A DNA stretch of 40,684 nt from Pirellulales bacterium (lineage in GTDB: Bacteria; Planctomycetota; Planctomycetia; Pirellulales; DATAWG01), in the NCBI GenBank assembly GCA_035939775.1, contig DASZFO010000336.1, positions 1-40,684 on the forward strand, in the 5' to 3' direction. The notes beneath the pieces are model-generated. The model was not told the origin of the DNA. It saw only the letters and a program-made list of their open reading frames with translations, and did no database searches. Below are positions 34,074-40,684 of the stretch, piece by piece; position 1 is the stretch's first letter; each line of letters begins with the position of its first letter. The translations under genes and the position numbers were made by a program.

Positions 34074-34116
34074 CAGTGCCAAGCCGCCGACAATCCTGTC
34101 GGCATACTTGGCACTG
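34074..34116. repeat. REP-like palindrome with 10-bp outer and 7-bp inner stems
   Basis: Outer arms are CAGTGCCAAG (34074-34083) and CTTGGCACTG (34107-34116). Inner arms are GCCGACA (34086-34092) and TGTCGGC (34097-34103) around an ATCC loop. A 2-versus-3 base bulge separates the stems. It lies between two divergent genes. The AGTGCCA tip resembles the palindromes at 1922-1957 and 35263-35334. Confidence 0.85.
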
Positions 34117-34185
34117 GCCCAGTTCAAGGCGCATAATGTGCGTGCGCGATTTGGACCATTGCTCATAAACCGGGAGACCCAGGCC

Positions 34186-35241
34186 ATGGCAATCGACGAA
34201 GCGAAGATGCAGGCGTTTCTTGGTCAGGCGGTCGGGGACATCGGAGCGGCGATGAGCGCCGTGCTGGCGCTGATCGGCGACAAGCTGGGATTGTATAAAG
34301 CGATGGCCGGCGCCGGGCCGCTGAGCGCGGCGGAACTCGCCCGGCGAACCGGCACCTCCGAGCGCTATATTCGCGAATGGCTCGGGAATCAGGCGGCCGG
34401 CGGGTATGTCAGTTACGATCCGACGACCGAGACGTACACGCTCCCGCCTGAGCAGGCCGCGGCGCTTGCCGATGAGACGAGCCCGTTTTTCGTGTCGGGC
34501 GCGTTTCAAGTGATTGCCGCCATGTTCAAGGCCGAGCCGAAGATGGTAGAAAACTTTCGCAGCGGCGGCGGGCTGGCCTGGGGCGAGCACGACTGCCAAC
34601 TCTTCGCCGGCACCGAGCGGTTCTTTCGGCCGAACTATCGCGGGAACCTGATCGCCTCGTGGATTCCGGCCTTGACCGGGGTCCGCGAAAAACTGACCGC
34701 GGGGGGTAAAGTGGCCGACGTCGGTTGCGGGCACGGTGCCTCGACCATTCTGATGGCCGAATCGTTTCCCAAGAGCCGTTTCTTCGGATTCGATAATCAT
34801 GCCGCGTCGATCGAGACGGCGCGCAAGCGGGCGGCCGAAGCGGGCGTGGCGGACCGAGTGACGTTCGACGTCGCCGGATCGACTGACTACCCCGGCCGCG
34901 ACTTCGATTTCGTCGCCCATTTCGACTGTCTGCACGATATGGGAGACCCGGTTGGGGCGGCGCGGCACGTCGCGGAAACGCTCGGTCGCGATGGCGCATG
35001 GATGGTGGTCGAGCCGCTGGCCAGCGACCGAGTCGAGGAGAACCTGAATCCGGTCGGGCGGGTGTTTTACGCCGCGTCGACGATGATCTGCGTGCCGGCT
35101 TCGCTCGCCTATCACGGGCCGGCGCTCGGCGCGCAAGCCGGGGAAGCGCGGCTGCGAGAAGTGATCACCGCCGGCGGATTCACGCGCCTGCGCCGCGCGG
35201 CCCAGACGCCGTTCAATCTGGTGCTCGAAGCGCGGCTTTAG
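34186..35241 (+). CDS. Class I SAM-dependent methyltransferase with N-terminal winged-helix domain
   Basis: A 351-residue two-domain protein. Residues about 15-95 form a winged-helix dimerisation domain (GLYKAMAGAGPLSAAELARR then TSERYIREWLGNQAAGGYV), as in O-methyltransferase-like and Rv2258c-type proteins. Residues about 165-345 are the Rossmann methyltransferase core: motif I VADVGCGHGAST (176-187), an acidic motif II in FFGFDNH, and FDFVAHFDCLHDMGDP as motif IV/post-motif. It probably methylates a small molecule, substrate unknown. The ATG at 34186 gives an N-terminus right for the family; GGGAG lies upstream. It is flanked by two palindromes (34074-34116 and 35263-35334). Confidence 0.9.
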   Translation: MAIDEAKMQAFLGQAVGDIGAAMSAVLALIGDKLGLYKAMAGAGPLSAAELARRTGTSERYIREWLGNQAAGGYVSYDPTTETYTLPPEQAAALADETSPFFVSGAFQVIAAMFKAEPKMVENFRSGGGLAWGEHDCQLFAGTERFFRPNYRGNLIASWIPALTGVREKLTAGGKVADVGCGHGASTILMAESFPKSRFFGFDNHAASIETARKRAAEAGVADRVTFDVAGSTDYPGRDFDFVAHFDCLHDMGDPVGAARHVAETLGRDGAWMVVEPLASDRVEENLNPVGRVFYAASTMICVPASLAYHGPALGAQAGEARLREVITAGGFTRLRRAAQTPFNLVLEARL

Positions 35242-35262
35242 AATAAGAGGCCCTCACAAAAC

Positions 35263-35334
35263 GTGGCACTGCTTGACGGCTGCCATCCCGAGCGGAGTTC
35301 CCGCCAAGCAACGGCAGCCGTCAAGCAGTGTCAC
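35263..35334. repeat. 72-bp element with 22-bp near-perfect terminal inverted repeats
   Basis: The arms at 35263-35284 and 35313-35334 are inverted copies with one mismatch in 22 bases; the outer end reads GTGGCACTGCTTG. A 28-base spacer separates them. It lies between the methyltransferase and the F5/8 gene. It looks like a REP-type or MITE-like element and shares its AGCAGTG-CAC tip with the palindrome at 1922-1957. Confidence 0.85.
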
Positions 35335-35363
35335 TCGGCGACGACGGTCAGGGAGAGAATGTG

Positions 35364-35951
35364 ATGACGCTAGAGGACGCATGGCGACTGCTTTTTTTGC
35401 CGCCGAAGTGCGCGATTGCCCGCGTTTTCGCGGGGCGGACGCGGCGGGCGACGTGGCCTCTGATTGCGGCCCTTTCCGTGCTGGCCTGCGGGCGAGTTCC
35501 GATTTTTGCCGCGGAGCCCGTCAACTTGGCCTTGAACAAGCCGGCATCGAGTTCGTCGATTGAGAACGATGAGCACGACGCGGCCAAGGCGAACGACGGC
35601 GATGCGGAGACTCGCTGGTCCGCCGACGACGAACCGGAGGGAGGGCCGGAGTGGTGGCAGGTCGATCTCGAAAAACCCTTCGACCTCTCCGGTTGCCAGA
35701 TCCGCTGGCCTTTCGACGGAAAAAGATACCGCTACAAGGTCGAAGGCTCGACCGACGGTAAGCACTGGTCGCTGCTGAGCGACCAATCAAAAACCACCTC
35801 CACATCGCAGCTTCACGACCTCAAGTTCGAGCATGCTCGCCAGGTCCGTCGCGTGAAGATCACCGTGACGGAGCTTGATGAGGGCTGCTGGGCGGGCATT
35901 AGTGAAGTCAAAGTCTTCGGCATCCAACATTCAGAAGGAACATCACGATGA
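35364..35951 (+). CDS. Secreted F5/8 type C (discoidin) carbohydrate-binding protein
   Basis: A 195-residue exported protein. The N-terminus has a hydrophobic segment (ATWPLIAALSVLACGRVPIFA) acting as signal peptide or lipoprotein-like anchor. The mature part is one F5/8 type C domain: NLALNKPASSSS, NDGDAETRWSADD, WWQVDLEKPFDLSGCQIRW and YKVEGSTDGKHW, ending in VKITVTELDEGCWAGISEVKVFG. These are classic discoidin motifs that bind sugars on surfaces. The ATG at 35364 has GGGAGAG upstream. Its last codons overlap the sulfatase start by four bases (ATGA at 35948-35951), so the two are translationally coupled and probably work on the same polysaccharide. Confidence 0.92.
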   Translation: MTLEDAWRLLFLPPKCAIARVFAGRTRRATWPLIAALSVLACGRVPIFAAEPVNLALNKPASSSSIENDEHDAAKANDGDAETRWSADDEPEGGPEWWQVDLEKPFDLSGCQIRWPFDGKRYRYKVEGSTDGKHWSLLSDQSKTTSTSQLHDLKFEHARQVRRVKITVTELDEGCWAGISEVKVFGIQHSEGTSR

Positions 35952-37735
35952 AACTCGCGATTCCACTCTCGCTCATATTGCTTTTCTTCGCCGCGGCGGG
36001 GCCAGCCGCCGCCGAGCCGTCGAAACCCAACCTCATCTTCGTTCTTGCCGACGATCTGGGCATTGATGGAGTAAGCTGCTACGGCGCCGACAAGCACCAG
36101 ACTCCGCATATCGATGCGCTGGCGGAATCCGGCCTCCGCTTTCGTACTTGCTATGCGTCCCCCCTGTGCGGGCCGTCGCGCTGTCTGCTGATGACGGGGC
36201 GTTACGCCTATCACACCGGCGGATTGACCAACGAGTCGTGGCGCGCCGGCGGGCCGGGAGCGAAGTCGGCCGACGAATATCCGATGGCCAGGCTGTTGAA
36301 GCAGGCCGGCTACGCCACGGGACAAGCCGGCAAATGGCGGCAAGTGGGCGAGGCGCCGAGCGACTGGGGATTCGACGAATACCTTACGGACAACACCGCC
36401 AACGGCTGGTATTGGGAAACCAGGTACAACAAGAACGGCCAAGCCCTCAATCTTCCGGAGGGCACCTACGGCCCCGACGTCATCCAGGACTTCACGTTCG
36501 ATTTTCTCCGGCGGCACAAGGACAAGCCGTTTTTCTTCTATTACGCGATGCACCTCGTACATAAGCCCACGCTTCGCACGCCGGATACGGCGCAAGGCAC
36601 GAAGAACATCGACAAGCTCTACGACGACAACATCCGCTACATGGACAAGCAGCTTGGCGCGCTCGTGGCCGAATTGGAAAAGCTGGGGCTGCGGCAGAAC
36701 ACGCTCGTCATCTTCTCCGGCGATAACGGGACCGCCGCCGGTTACCCGGCGCCCGTGCAAGGCCGGATGGTCAACGGCTGGAAAGGGAGCATGCTCGAAG
36801 GCGGATCGCGCGTTCCGCTTATTGCAAGCTGGCCCGCCGTGACGCCCAAGGGAAAGGTGCTCGACGACATCATCAGTTTTGCCGATCCGTATGCCACGTT
36901 CGCCGAGCTTGCCGAAGTGAAGCCGCCGGCGGGATTCAAGACCGACGGCCAGAGTTTCGCTGCGCAGCTTCGCGGCGCGGCAGGCACGCCCCGGGCGTGG
37001 GCCTTCGTCCAGCTCGGCGCTCACTGGTATGTCCGCGAGCCGGGATTCAAGCTGAACGAGGCGGGCAAGTTCTTCGACATGAGCGACGCGCCGTTCGTCG
37101 AGAAGCCCGTCGATCCGGCCAGCGGCAACGAGCAAAGCAAAGCCGCGAGGCAGCGGCTCTCCGCGGTCTTGGCGGAACTGAACCCTGCCGCCGGTAAGAC
37201 TGACCGGGAGAACGACGGTCCCCGCAGGAACAATCGCGTCGCCGTCTCCGGATCGGCCAGCGCGGTCGGCCCATGGAAATCGGGTGACAGCTTGCCCAGC
37301 GCGGAAGCGCCGAGCATCGGTGGGAAGGCGCTCGAAGTCTCGGCGGAGATCGAGGCGGAGGGAACCGAAGGCGTGATTGTGTCGCAGGGGGGGCCTGCCC
37401 GCGGCTATGCCATTTATCTCACCAAGGGGAAGCTCGCCTTTGCGGTTCGGCAAGGCACGGAACTGACAGCCATCAACGCCAAAGATCCGTTGGGAAATGG
37501 CCATTTCGTAATCCAAGCGGCACTCCGTCAAGACGGCGCCATGACGATCTCAGTCGACGGAAAGCAAGTGGCCGAAGGCATGGCAAACGGCCTGATCCGA
37601 CAGCAACCCGGTGCAGGGCTCACGGTTGGTTCGTCAGGAAAGGCGGCGGTCGGCGAGTATACCGCTCCCAATCCCTTCGAGGGCAAAGTAACCAACGTCC
37701 GCGTCAAGGCCACCGCCGCCGCGAAGGAAAAGTGA
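35948..37735 (+). CDS. Secreted formylglycine-dependent sulfatase with C-terminal lectin-like domain
   Basis: A 595-residue arylsulfatase-type enzyme. The signal peptide (AIPLSLILLFFAAAGPAAAE) is cleaved near residue 22. Asp35-Asp36 in FVLADDLG are metal ligands. The sulfatase signature LCGPSRCLLMTGRY has Cys74, converted to formylglycine, in the C-x-P-S-R context (74-78). Lys129 in GKW and the FSGDNGT motif with Asp and Asn metal ligands are also present. The catalytic domain ends near residue 420. Residues about 430-590 form a beta-rich domain (VSAEIEAEGTEGVIVSQGG, YAIYLTKGKLAFAVRQG) resembling a LamG/concanavalin lectin fold, an addition seen in planctomycete sulfatases. It removes sulfate esters, probably from algal or host polysaccharides. 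It is coupled to the discoidin gene. Confidence 0.95.
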   Translation: MKLAIPLSLILLFFAAAGPAAAEPSKPNLIFVLADDLGIDGVSCYGADKHQTPHIDALAESGLRFRTCYASPLCGPSRCLLMTGRYAYHTGGLTNESWRAGGPGAKSADEYPMARLLKQAGYATGQAGKWRQVGEAPSDWGFDEYLTDNTANGWYWETRYNKNGQALNLPEGTYGPDVIQDFTFDFLRRHKDKPFFFYYAMHLVHKPTLRTPDTAQGTKNIDKLYDDNIRYMDKQLGALVAELEKLGLRQNTLVIFSGDNGTAAGYPAPVQGRMVNGWKGSMLEGGSRVPLIASWPAVTPKGKVLDDIISFADPYATFAELAEVKPPAGFKTDGQSFAAQLRGAAGTPRAWAFVQLGAHWYVREPGFKLNEAGKFFDMSDAPFVEKPVDPASGNEQSKAARQRLSAVLAELNPAAGKTDRENDGPRRNNRVAVSGSASAVGPWKSGDSLPSAEAPSIGGKALEVSAEIEAEGTEGVIVSQGGPARGYAIYLTKGKLAFAVRQGTELTAINAKDPLGNGHFVIQAALRQDGAMTISVDGKQVAEGMANGLIRQQPGAGLTVGSSGKAAVGEYTAPNPFEGKVTNVRVKATAAAKEK

Positions 37736-37778
37736 TCGAGACTGCCTGAACCACTTCCCGCTTGACGAGCGACCTTTT

Positions 37779-37884
37779 CTAGAAGCAGTTTCAAAACCGC
37801 AGGGGACTGTCCCCGTTTTGCGCAGTCTTCGGAGTAAAATGGGGACTGTCCCCGTCGCCCCAGCGGTTTTGAAACTGCTTCTAG
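37779..37884. mobile_element. REPIN-like element, second copy, intergenic
   Basis: Perfect 22-bp terminal inverted repeats (37779-37800 and 37863-37884, starting CTAGAAGCAG) flank two copies of GGGGACTGTCCCC (37802-37814 and 37841-37853). A T-run follows the first copy and an A-run precedes the second. The core is the same as in the element inside the ABC ATPase gene, but the outer arms are different apart from AACCGC next to the core. It lies between the sulfatase and the short-chain dehydrogenase-like gene. No transposase is present. Confidence 0.85.
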
Positions 37885-37912
37885 TGACAAGACGTTTTCG
37901 AGGTAGACAACC

Positions 37913-38641
37913 ATGAGCGGCCCACGGAAGACAGCCATCGTGACCGGAGCTTCGCAGGGGATCGGCGCGGGAATCGTGAAAGCGTTCGTCGAACGGGGTT
38001 TCAACGTCGTTGCAAATTCGCGGAAAGTGACCCAATCCACCGAGGTCGCGGCTTCCGACCACGTCGCTCTGGTGGACGGCCACATCGGTGACCCGACGAC
38101 TGCCGCCAAGATCGTCGAGACGGCGCTGTCTCGCTTCAAGTCGATCGACGTGCTGGTCAATAACGCCGGCATCTTCTTCACCAAGCCGTTCACGGATTAC
38201 ACGTCCGACGACTTCAAGTCGCTGGTCTCGACGAATCTCGAAGGTTTCCTGTACATCACGCAACTCGCCATCAAGCAGATGCTGGCGCAAAAGACGGGCG
38301 GGAGCATCGTCACGATCACGGCGGCCCTTGCTCGCAACCCGATCCGGGGCGTCACGGCGGCGGTGCCGATGATCACCAAAGGGGGTCTTGAAACGATCAC
38401 CCAGCACTTGGCGATGGAGTACGCGAAGGACGGCATCCGCGTGAACGCCGTCGCGCCGGGCGCTGTCTACACGCCGCTTCACCGCGACACTCCGAAGGAC
38501 GTGATGGAGAGCCTGTCGCCGATGGGTCGGCCTTCGACGGTCCAGGAAATCACGGACGCCGTCATCTACCTTACCGACGCCGCGACGGTCACTGGTGACA
38601 TCCTATACGTTGATGGCGGCGCTCATTTCGGCCGCTGGTGA
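37913..38641 (+). CDS. Short-chain dehydrogenase/reductase-like protein lacking catalytic Ser and Tyr
   Basis: A 242-residue protein of the classical SDR fold. The cofactor loop is TGASQGIG (11-18) and the NNAG motif is at 83-86; Asn108 in STNLEG also fits. In the catalytic block, the usual I-S-S position reads TITAALA, so the Ser is Ala (Ala137). The YxxxK motif reads VPMITKGGL, so Tyr is Pro152, with Lys156 kept. Two of the usual catalytic residues are therefore missing. I recall related SDRs with xLTKGGL at this place, so this may be a divergent subfamily rather than damage. The C-terminal part (RVNAVAPGAVYTPLH, DILYVDGGAHFGRW) is normal. GAGG precedes the ATG at some distance. It may act as a binding protein or use another mechanism. 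Confidence 0.9.
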   Translation: MSGPRKTAIVTGASQGIGAGIVKAFVERGFNVVANSRKVTQSTEVAASDHVALVDGHIGDPTTAAKIVETALSRFKSIDVLVNNAGIFFTKPFTDYTSDDFKSLVSTNLEGFLYITQLAIKQMLAQKTGGSIVTITAALARNPIRGVTAAVPMITKGGLETITQHLAMEYAKDGIRVNAVAPGAVYTPLHRDTPKDVMESLSPMGRPSTVQEITDAVIYLTDAATVTGDILYVDGGAHFGRW

Positions 38642-38676
38642 TTGAAAGGAGCTTGCGGGGATGACCCTTACGTCGA

Positions 38677-38697
38677 CCCTCTCCCAGCGGGAGAGGG
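38677..38697. repeat. CCCTCTCCC hairpin repeat, second copy
   Basis: CCCTCTCCC (38677-38685), an AGC loop and GGGAGAGGG (38689-38697) repeat the hairpin core at 3718-3738. It sits in the 98-bp gap between convergent genes. A smaller hairpin follows (GGGGATGGTCCCC near 38708-38720). Confidence 0.75.
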
Positions 38698-38739
38698 AGG
38701 TTGCGACGGGGATGGTCCCCGCCGGATTCGTCAGGCGAT

Positions 38740-40590
38740 CTATTTGTCGTCCGGTTTCCTCTCGTCGTCGGATTTCTTGGCGAGGTCCGGTTTGTTTTCG
38801 TCGGCCGGCTTCTTCGCGCCGTCGGGCTTCTTCTCTTCATCCGGCTTCGTCGCGTCGGCGGGCTTGGTCGCCTCGTCCGGCTTTTTTGCATCCGGCGAGT
38901 TGGCGTCGCCATCCGATTTCTTTTTGAGCTTCGCCTTGGCGGCATCTTCTTCGCTGAGCAACTCGCGGACCGGCTTTTTCTCCTTGTAGCTATCGAGTTC
39001 CTTTTGGAGCTGTTCCTTGATGGCCGGGTCGTTGGCTTCCGGATCGGTTCCGGAGCGGGCCACCTCGACGGCCTTCGACGACCATTTGATGGCCGTCTCG
39101 AAGTCGCCCGTCTCGGCGTAGGCGGCGCCCAACGTGCTCAGAATATGGGCCTTTTTGTAGTTTTCCTCGTCGCACGACTTCTTGGCCATCTCGAGCGAAC
39201 GCTTACCGTCTCGAAGTTTCTCGTCGGGTGAGGTGGCCAGCACCCAGGCGAAATTATTCAGCAGCCCCGAGTCGTCCGGCGCTGATTTGAACGCCTCCTC
39301 GTAGTCCTTGATCGCCTCGACGTGTTTGCCGACGTTGAGATAGGCATCGGCGCGAGCGCGATAGATCTGCCAGCTCTTCTTTTCCGCGTAGTCCAGCGCA
39401 CTGTTGTACTTCCCGATCGCCTTGGTGTATTCCTTGTTGATCGAATACAACTGGCCGATCTGGTAGAGCAGTTCCGCGTTCTTGGGCATGATCTTGAGCA
39501 GCTCTTCGAGTTCGGCGATGGCCTGGTCGTAGTCGCCGGCGCCGGCCGAGATCGCCGCATCGAGCGCTCGGGCGTCGATCACGTCGGGTAGATCGGGGTG
39601 TGTCTTGAGCACCGCCTCGACGTCGGCCTTCGCCCTCTTCAAGTCCCCGGCTTGCTGATGAACCCGCGCCCGCGCCAGCAGCACGGTCGCGCTGTCGGGA
39701 TCGATCTTCAAGGCCGTTTCCAAATCCTCGAGGGCCCCCTTCATGTCTTTCTGCTGCGCTCGCACTCGGGCCCGCTGGATATACGGCTCGACCGAGTTGG
39801 GCTGCAAATTAATGGCCTTGTCGTAACTTTCAATCGCCTTCTCGGGCTGCTTGAGCTGAAACAAGACCATGCCGCGAACTTCATAGAGCCGCGGGTTCTG
39901 CTGCGGGTTCGCGGCATCGGCCTTGATGAGCGCGTCGAGGTCCTTGAGCGCATCGTCGTATTTCTTCTTGCCGATGAGCAGCACGGCCCGAACTTGGAGG
40001 GCTTCCTGATCTTCCGGCTTAAGCTGAAGCGCCTCGCTCAGGTCGGCAAGCTGCTTGTCGGAGTCGTCCGAGACGGATGCCCGCACCACGAGCGCCGCCG
40101 CGGCGAGCGCCGGCTCGTCGATCTTGTTGATCAGTTTCACGGCCTGTTCCGCGGCCGCGAGGGCCTTGGCTCGATCCCCGTCGGGCAGAGCTTGCAGTTT
40201 GGCGATCATCAACTGGGCGGTGCCGGATTTCTGATCGCGGGTGACGACTTTGTCGAGATCGACCAGGGCCGAATCGCGAAGTTGCTTCCAACGCTGGGTG
40301 ACCCCCTCCTTCTGGGCGAAGATGGCCTGGGTCAGGATCGTGCCGCGCTGGAGCAACGTGCTCGTGTAAAGATCATTCGCGAACTGGGTGTTAGCGGGGC
40401 TCAGCCCCTTCTTCATCGCCGATTCGCAAAGCTTGAGCACGTCGGCCAAGTCGTCGAGGTTTTCGGACGAAAGCTTTTTCTCTGTCGCCTTGTCCAAATC
40501 CTCCTGGCCGTCATTTTCGCCGGCTCGCAATCGCGCGGCGCAGACGAACAGGGCGGCAAATAGCAGCGCGAAGGGCAGGTAGCGTTTCAT
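38740..40590 (-). CDS. Secreted TPR protein with Lys/Pro/Asp-rich tail
   Basis: A 616-residue exported protein. The signal peptide (LPFALLFAALFVCAARLRAG, about 5-24) leads into a run of TPRs covering about residues 60-500, for example YDDALKDLDALIKADA, PEKAIESYDKAINLQPNS, MKGALEDLETALKIDPDS and YDQAIAELEELLKIMPKN. The TPR consensus spacing of 34 residues is easy to follow. The last about 60 residues are a low-complexity tail of the type KKPDEATKPADATKPDEE, which is unlikely to be folded. The ATG at 40590 gives the clean signal peptide; a longer frame to 40629 adds only a polar leader. No enzyme domain is present; such proteins act as scaffolds. Orientation is convergent with the SDR-like gene. 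Confidence 0.88.
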   Translation of the reverse strand: MKRYLPFALLFAALFVCAARLRAGENDGQEDLDKATEKKLSSENLDDLADVLKLCESAMKKGLSPANTQFANDLYTSTLLQRGTILTQAIFAQKEGVTQRWKQLRDSALVDLDKVVTRDQKSGTAQLMIAKLQALPDGDRAKALAAAEQAVKLINKIDEPALAAAALVVRASVSDDSDKQLADLSEALQLKPEDQEALQVRAVLLIGKKKYDDALKDLDALIKADAANPQQNPRLYEVRGMVLFQLKQPEKAIESYDKAINLQPNSVEPYIQRARVRAQQKDMKGALEDLETALKIDPDSATVLLARARVHQQAGDLKRAKADVEAVLKTHPDLPDVIDARALDAAISAGAGDYDQAIAELEELLKIMPKNAELLYQIGQLYSINKEYTKAIGKYNSALDYAEKKSWQIYRARADAYLNVGKHVEAIKDYEEAFKSAPDDSGLLNNFAWVLATSPDEKLRDGKRSLEMAKKSCDEENYKKAHILSTLGAAYAETGDFETAIKWSSKAVEVARSGTDPEANDPAIKEQLQKELDSYKEKKPVRELLSEEDAAKAKLKKKSDGDANSPDAKKPDEATKPADATKPDEEKKPDGAKKPADENKPDLAKKSDDERKPDDK

Positions 40591-40684
40591 CGAATGGCAC
40601 TCCGTCGGAAAAGTTTCCCCAATGCGCATATTATTACAGTTCAGAGGTATGCCGCCAAGCGAGAATCGGAGGTCGGACCGTTGG

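Noticed and set aside
35813-37531. A 572-residue minus-strand frame opposite the sulfatase
   Set aside because: It is the shadow of a gene with a perfect sulfatase signature. Its His/Arg-rich sequence is typical of antisense GC-rich frames.
39598-40563. A 321-residue plus-strand frame opposite the last TPR gene
   Set aside because: The minus-strand frame shows clear TPR periodicity and a signal peptide, so this is a shadow.

Overview
The window looks like a chromosomal segment of a planctomycete, probably from the Pirellulales group. This is inferred from gene content: a secreted formylglycine-type sulfatase beside an F5/8 (discoidin) protein, a twin-arginine-tagged Gfo/Idh/MocA oxidoreductase, an ECF sigma factor next to a Ser/Thr kinase with an N-terminal zinc ribbon, two PEP-CTERM proteins (one a giant beta-strand-repeat protein), a redoxin/cytochrome c/copper-monooxygenase fusion, and many short palindromic repeats of the REP/REPIN type. 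No species can be named from sequence alone.

Layout. Positions 1-12124 are read leftward: a truncated SulP anion permease, a Gfo/Idh/MocA oxidoreductase, a membrane-anchored Ser/Thr kinase and its ECF sigma neighbour, an ABC-2 permease/ATPase pair, a TlpA-like thioredoxin, an HD-GYP response regulator with a hybrid histidine kinase, and a three-gene toxin-antitoxin-like cassette whose PIN toxin carries an in-frame stop. Positions 12268-24320 are read rightward: a TPR - ExbB/TolQ - ExbD/TolR - membrane-anchored terpenoid-cyclase-fold operon, two TatA-like proteins, tRNA-Val(CAC), a PEP-CTERM metalloprotease-like protein, a secreted beta-carbonic anhydrase and a secreted polysaccharide-deacetylase-like protein. 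Next come a leftward pair (DUF4826 protein; redoxin/cytochrome c/copper protein), a rightward pair (1618-residue PEP-CTERM repeat protein; small secreted orphan), a leftward serine hydrolase, a rightward block (methyltransferase, F5/8 protein, sulfatase, short-chain-dehydrogenase-like protein) and a leftward TPR protein.

How the genes may work together. The hybrid kinase and HD-GYP regulator form a plausible complete phosphorelay ending in cyclic-di-GMP breakdown. The TPR/ExbB/ExbD/cyclase-fold set looks like a proton-motive-force-driven envelope machine. The discoidin and sulfatase genes overlap and probably act on sulfated polysaccharide. The two PEP-CTERM proteins share a C-terminal module and are likely sorted by the same exosortase, which is not in the window.

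Most unusual: a REPIN-like element sits in frame inside the ABC ATPase gene; a palindrome supplies the last codons of the PEP-CTERM metalloprotease; the PIN toxin has a single amber codon but keeps all four acidic active-site residues; and the short-chain dehydrogenase lacks its catalytic Ser and Tyr. All functional calls rest on motif recognition by eye; no database search was run.
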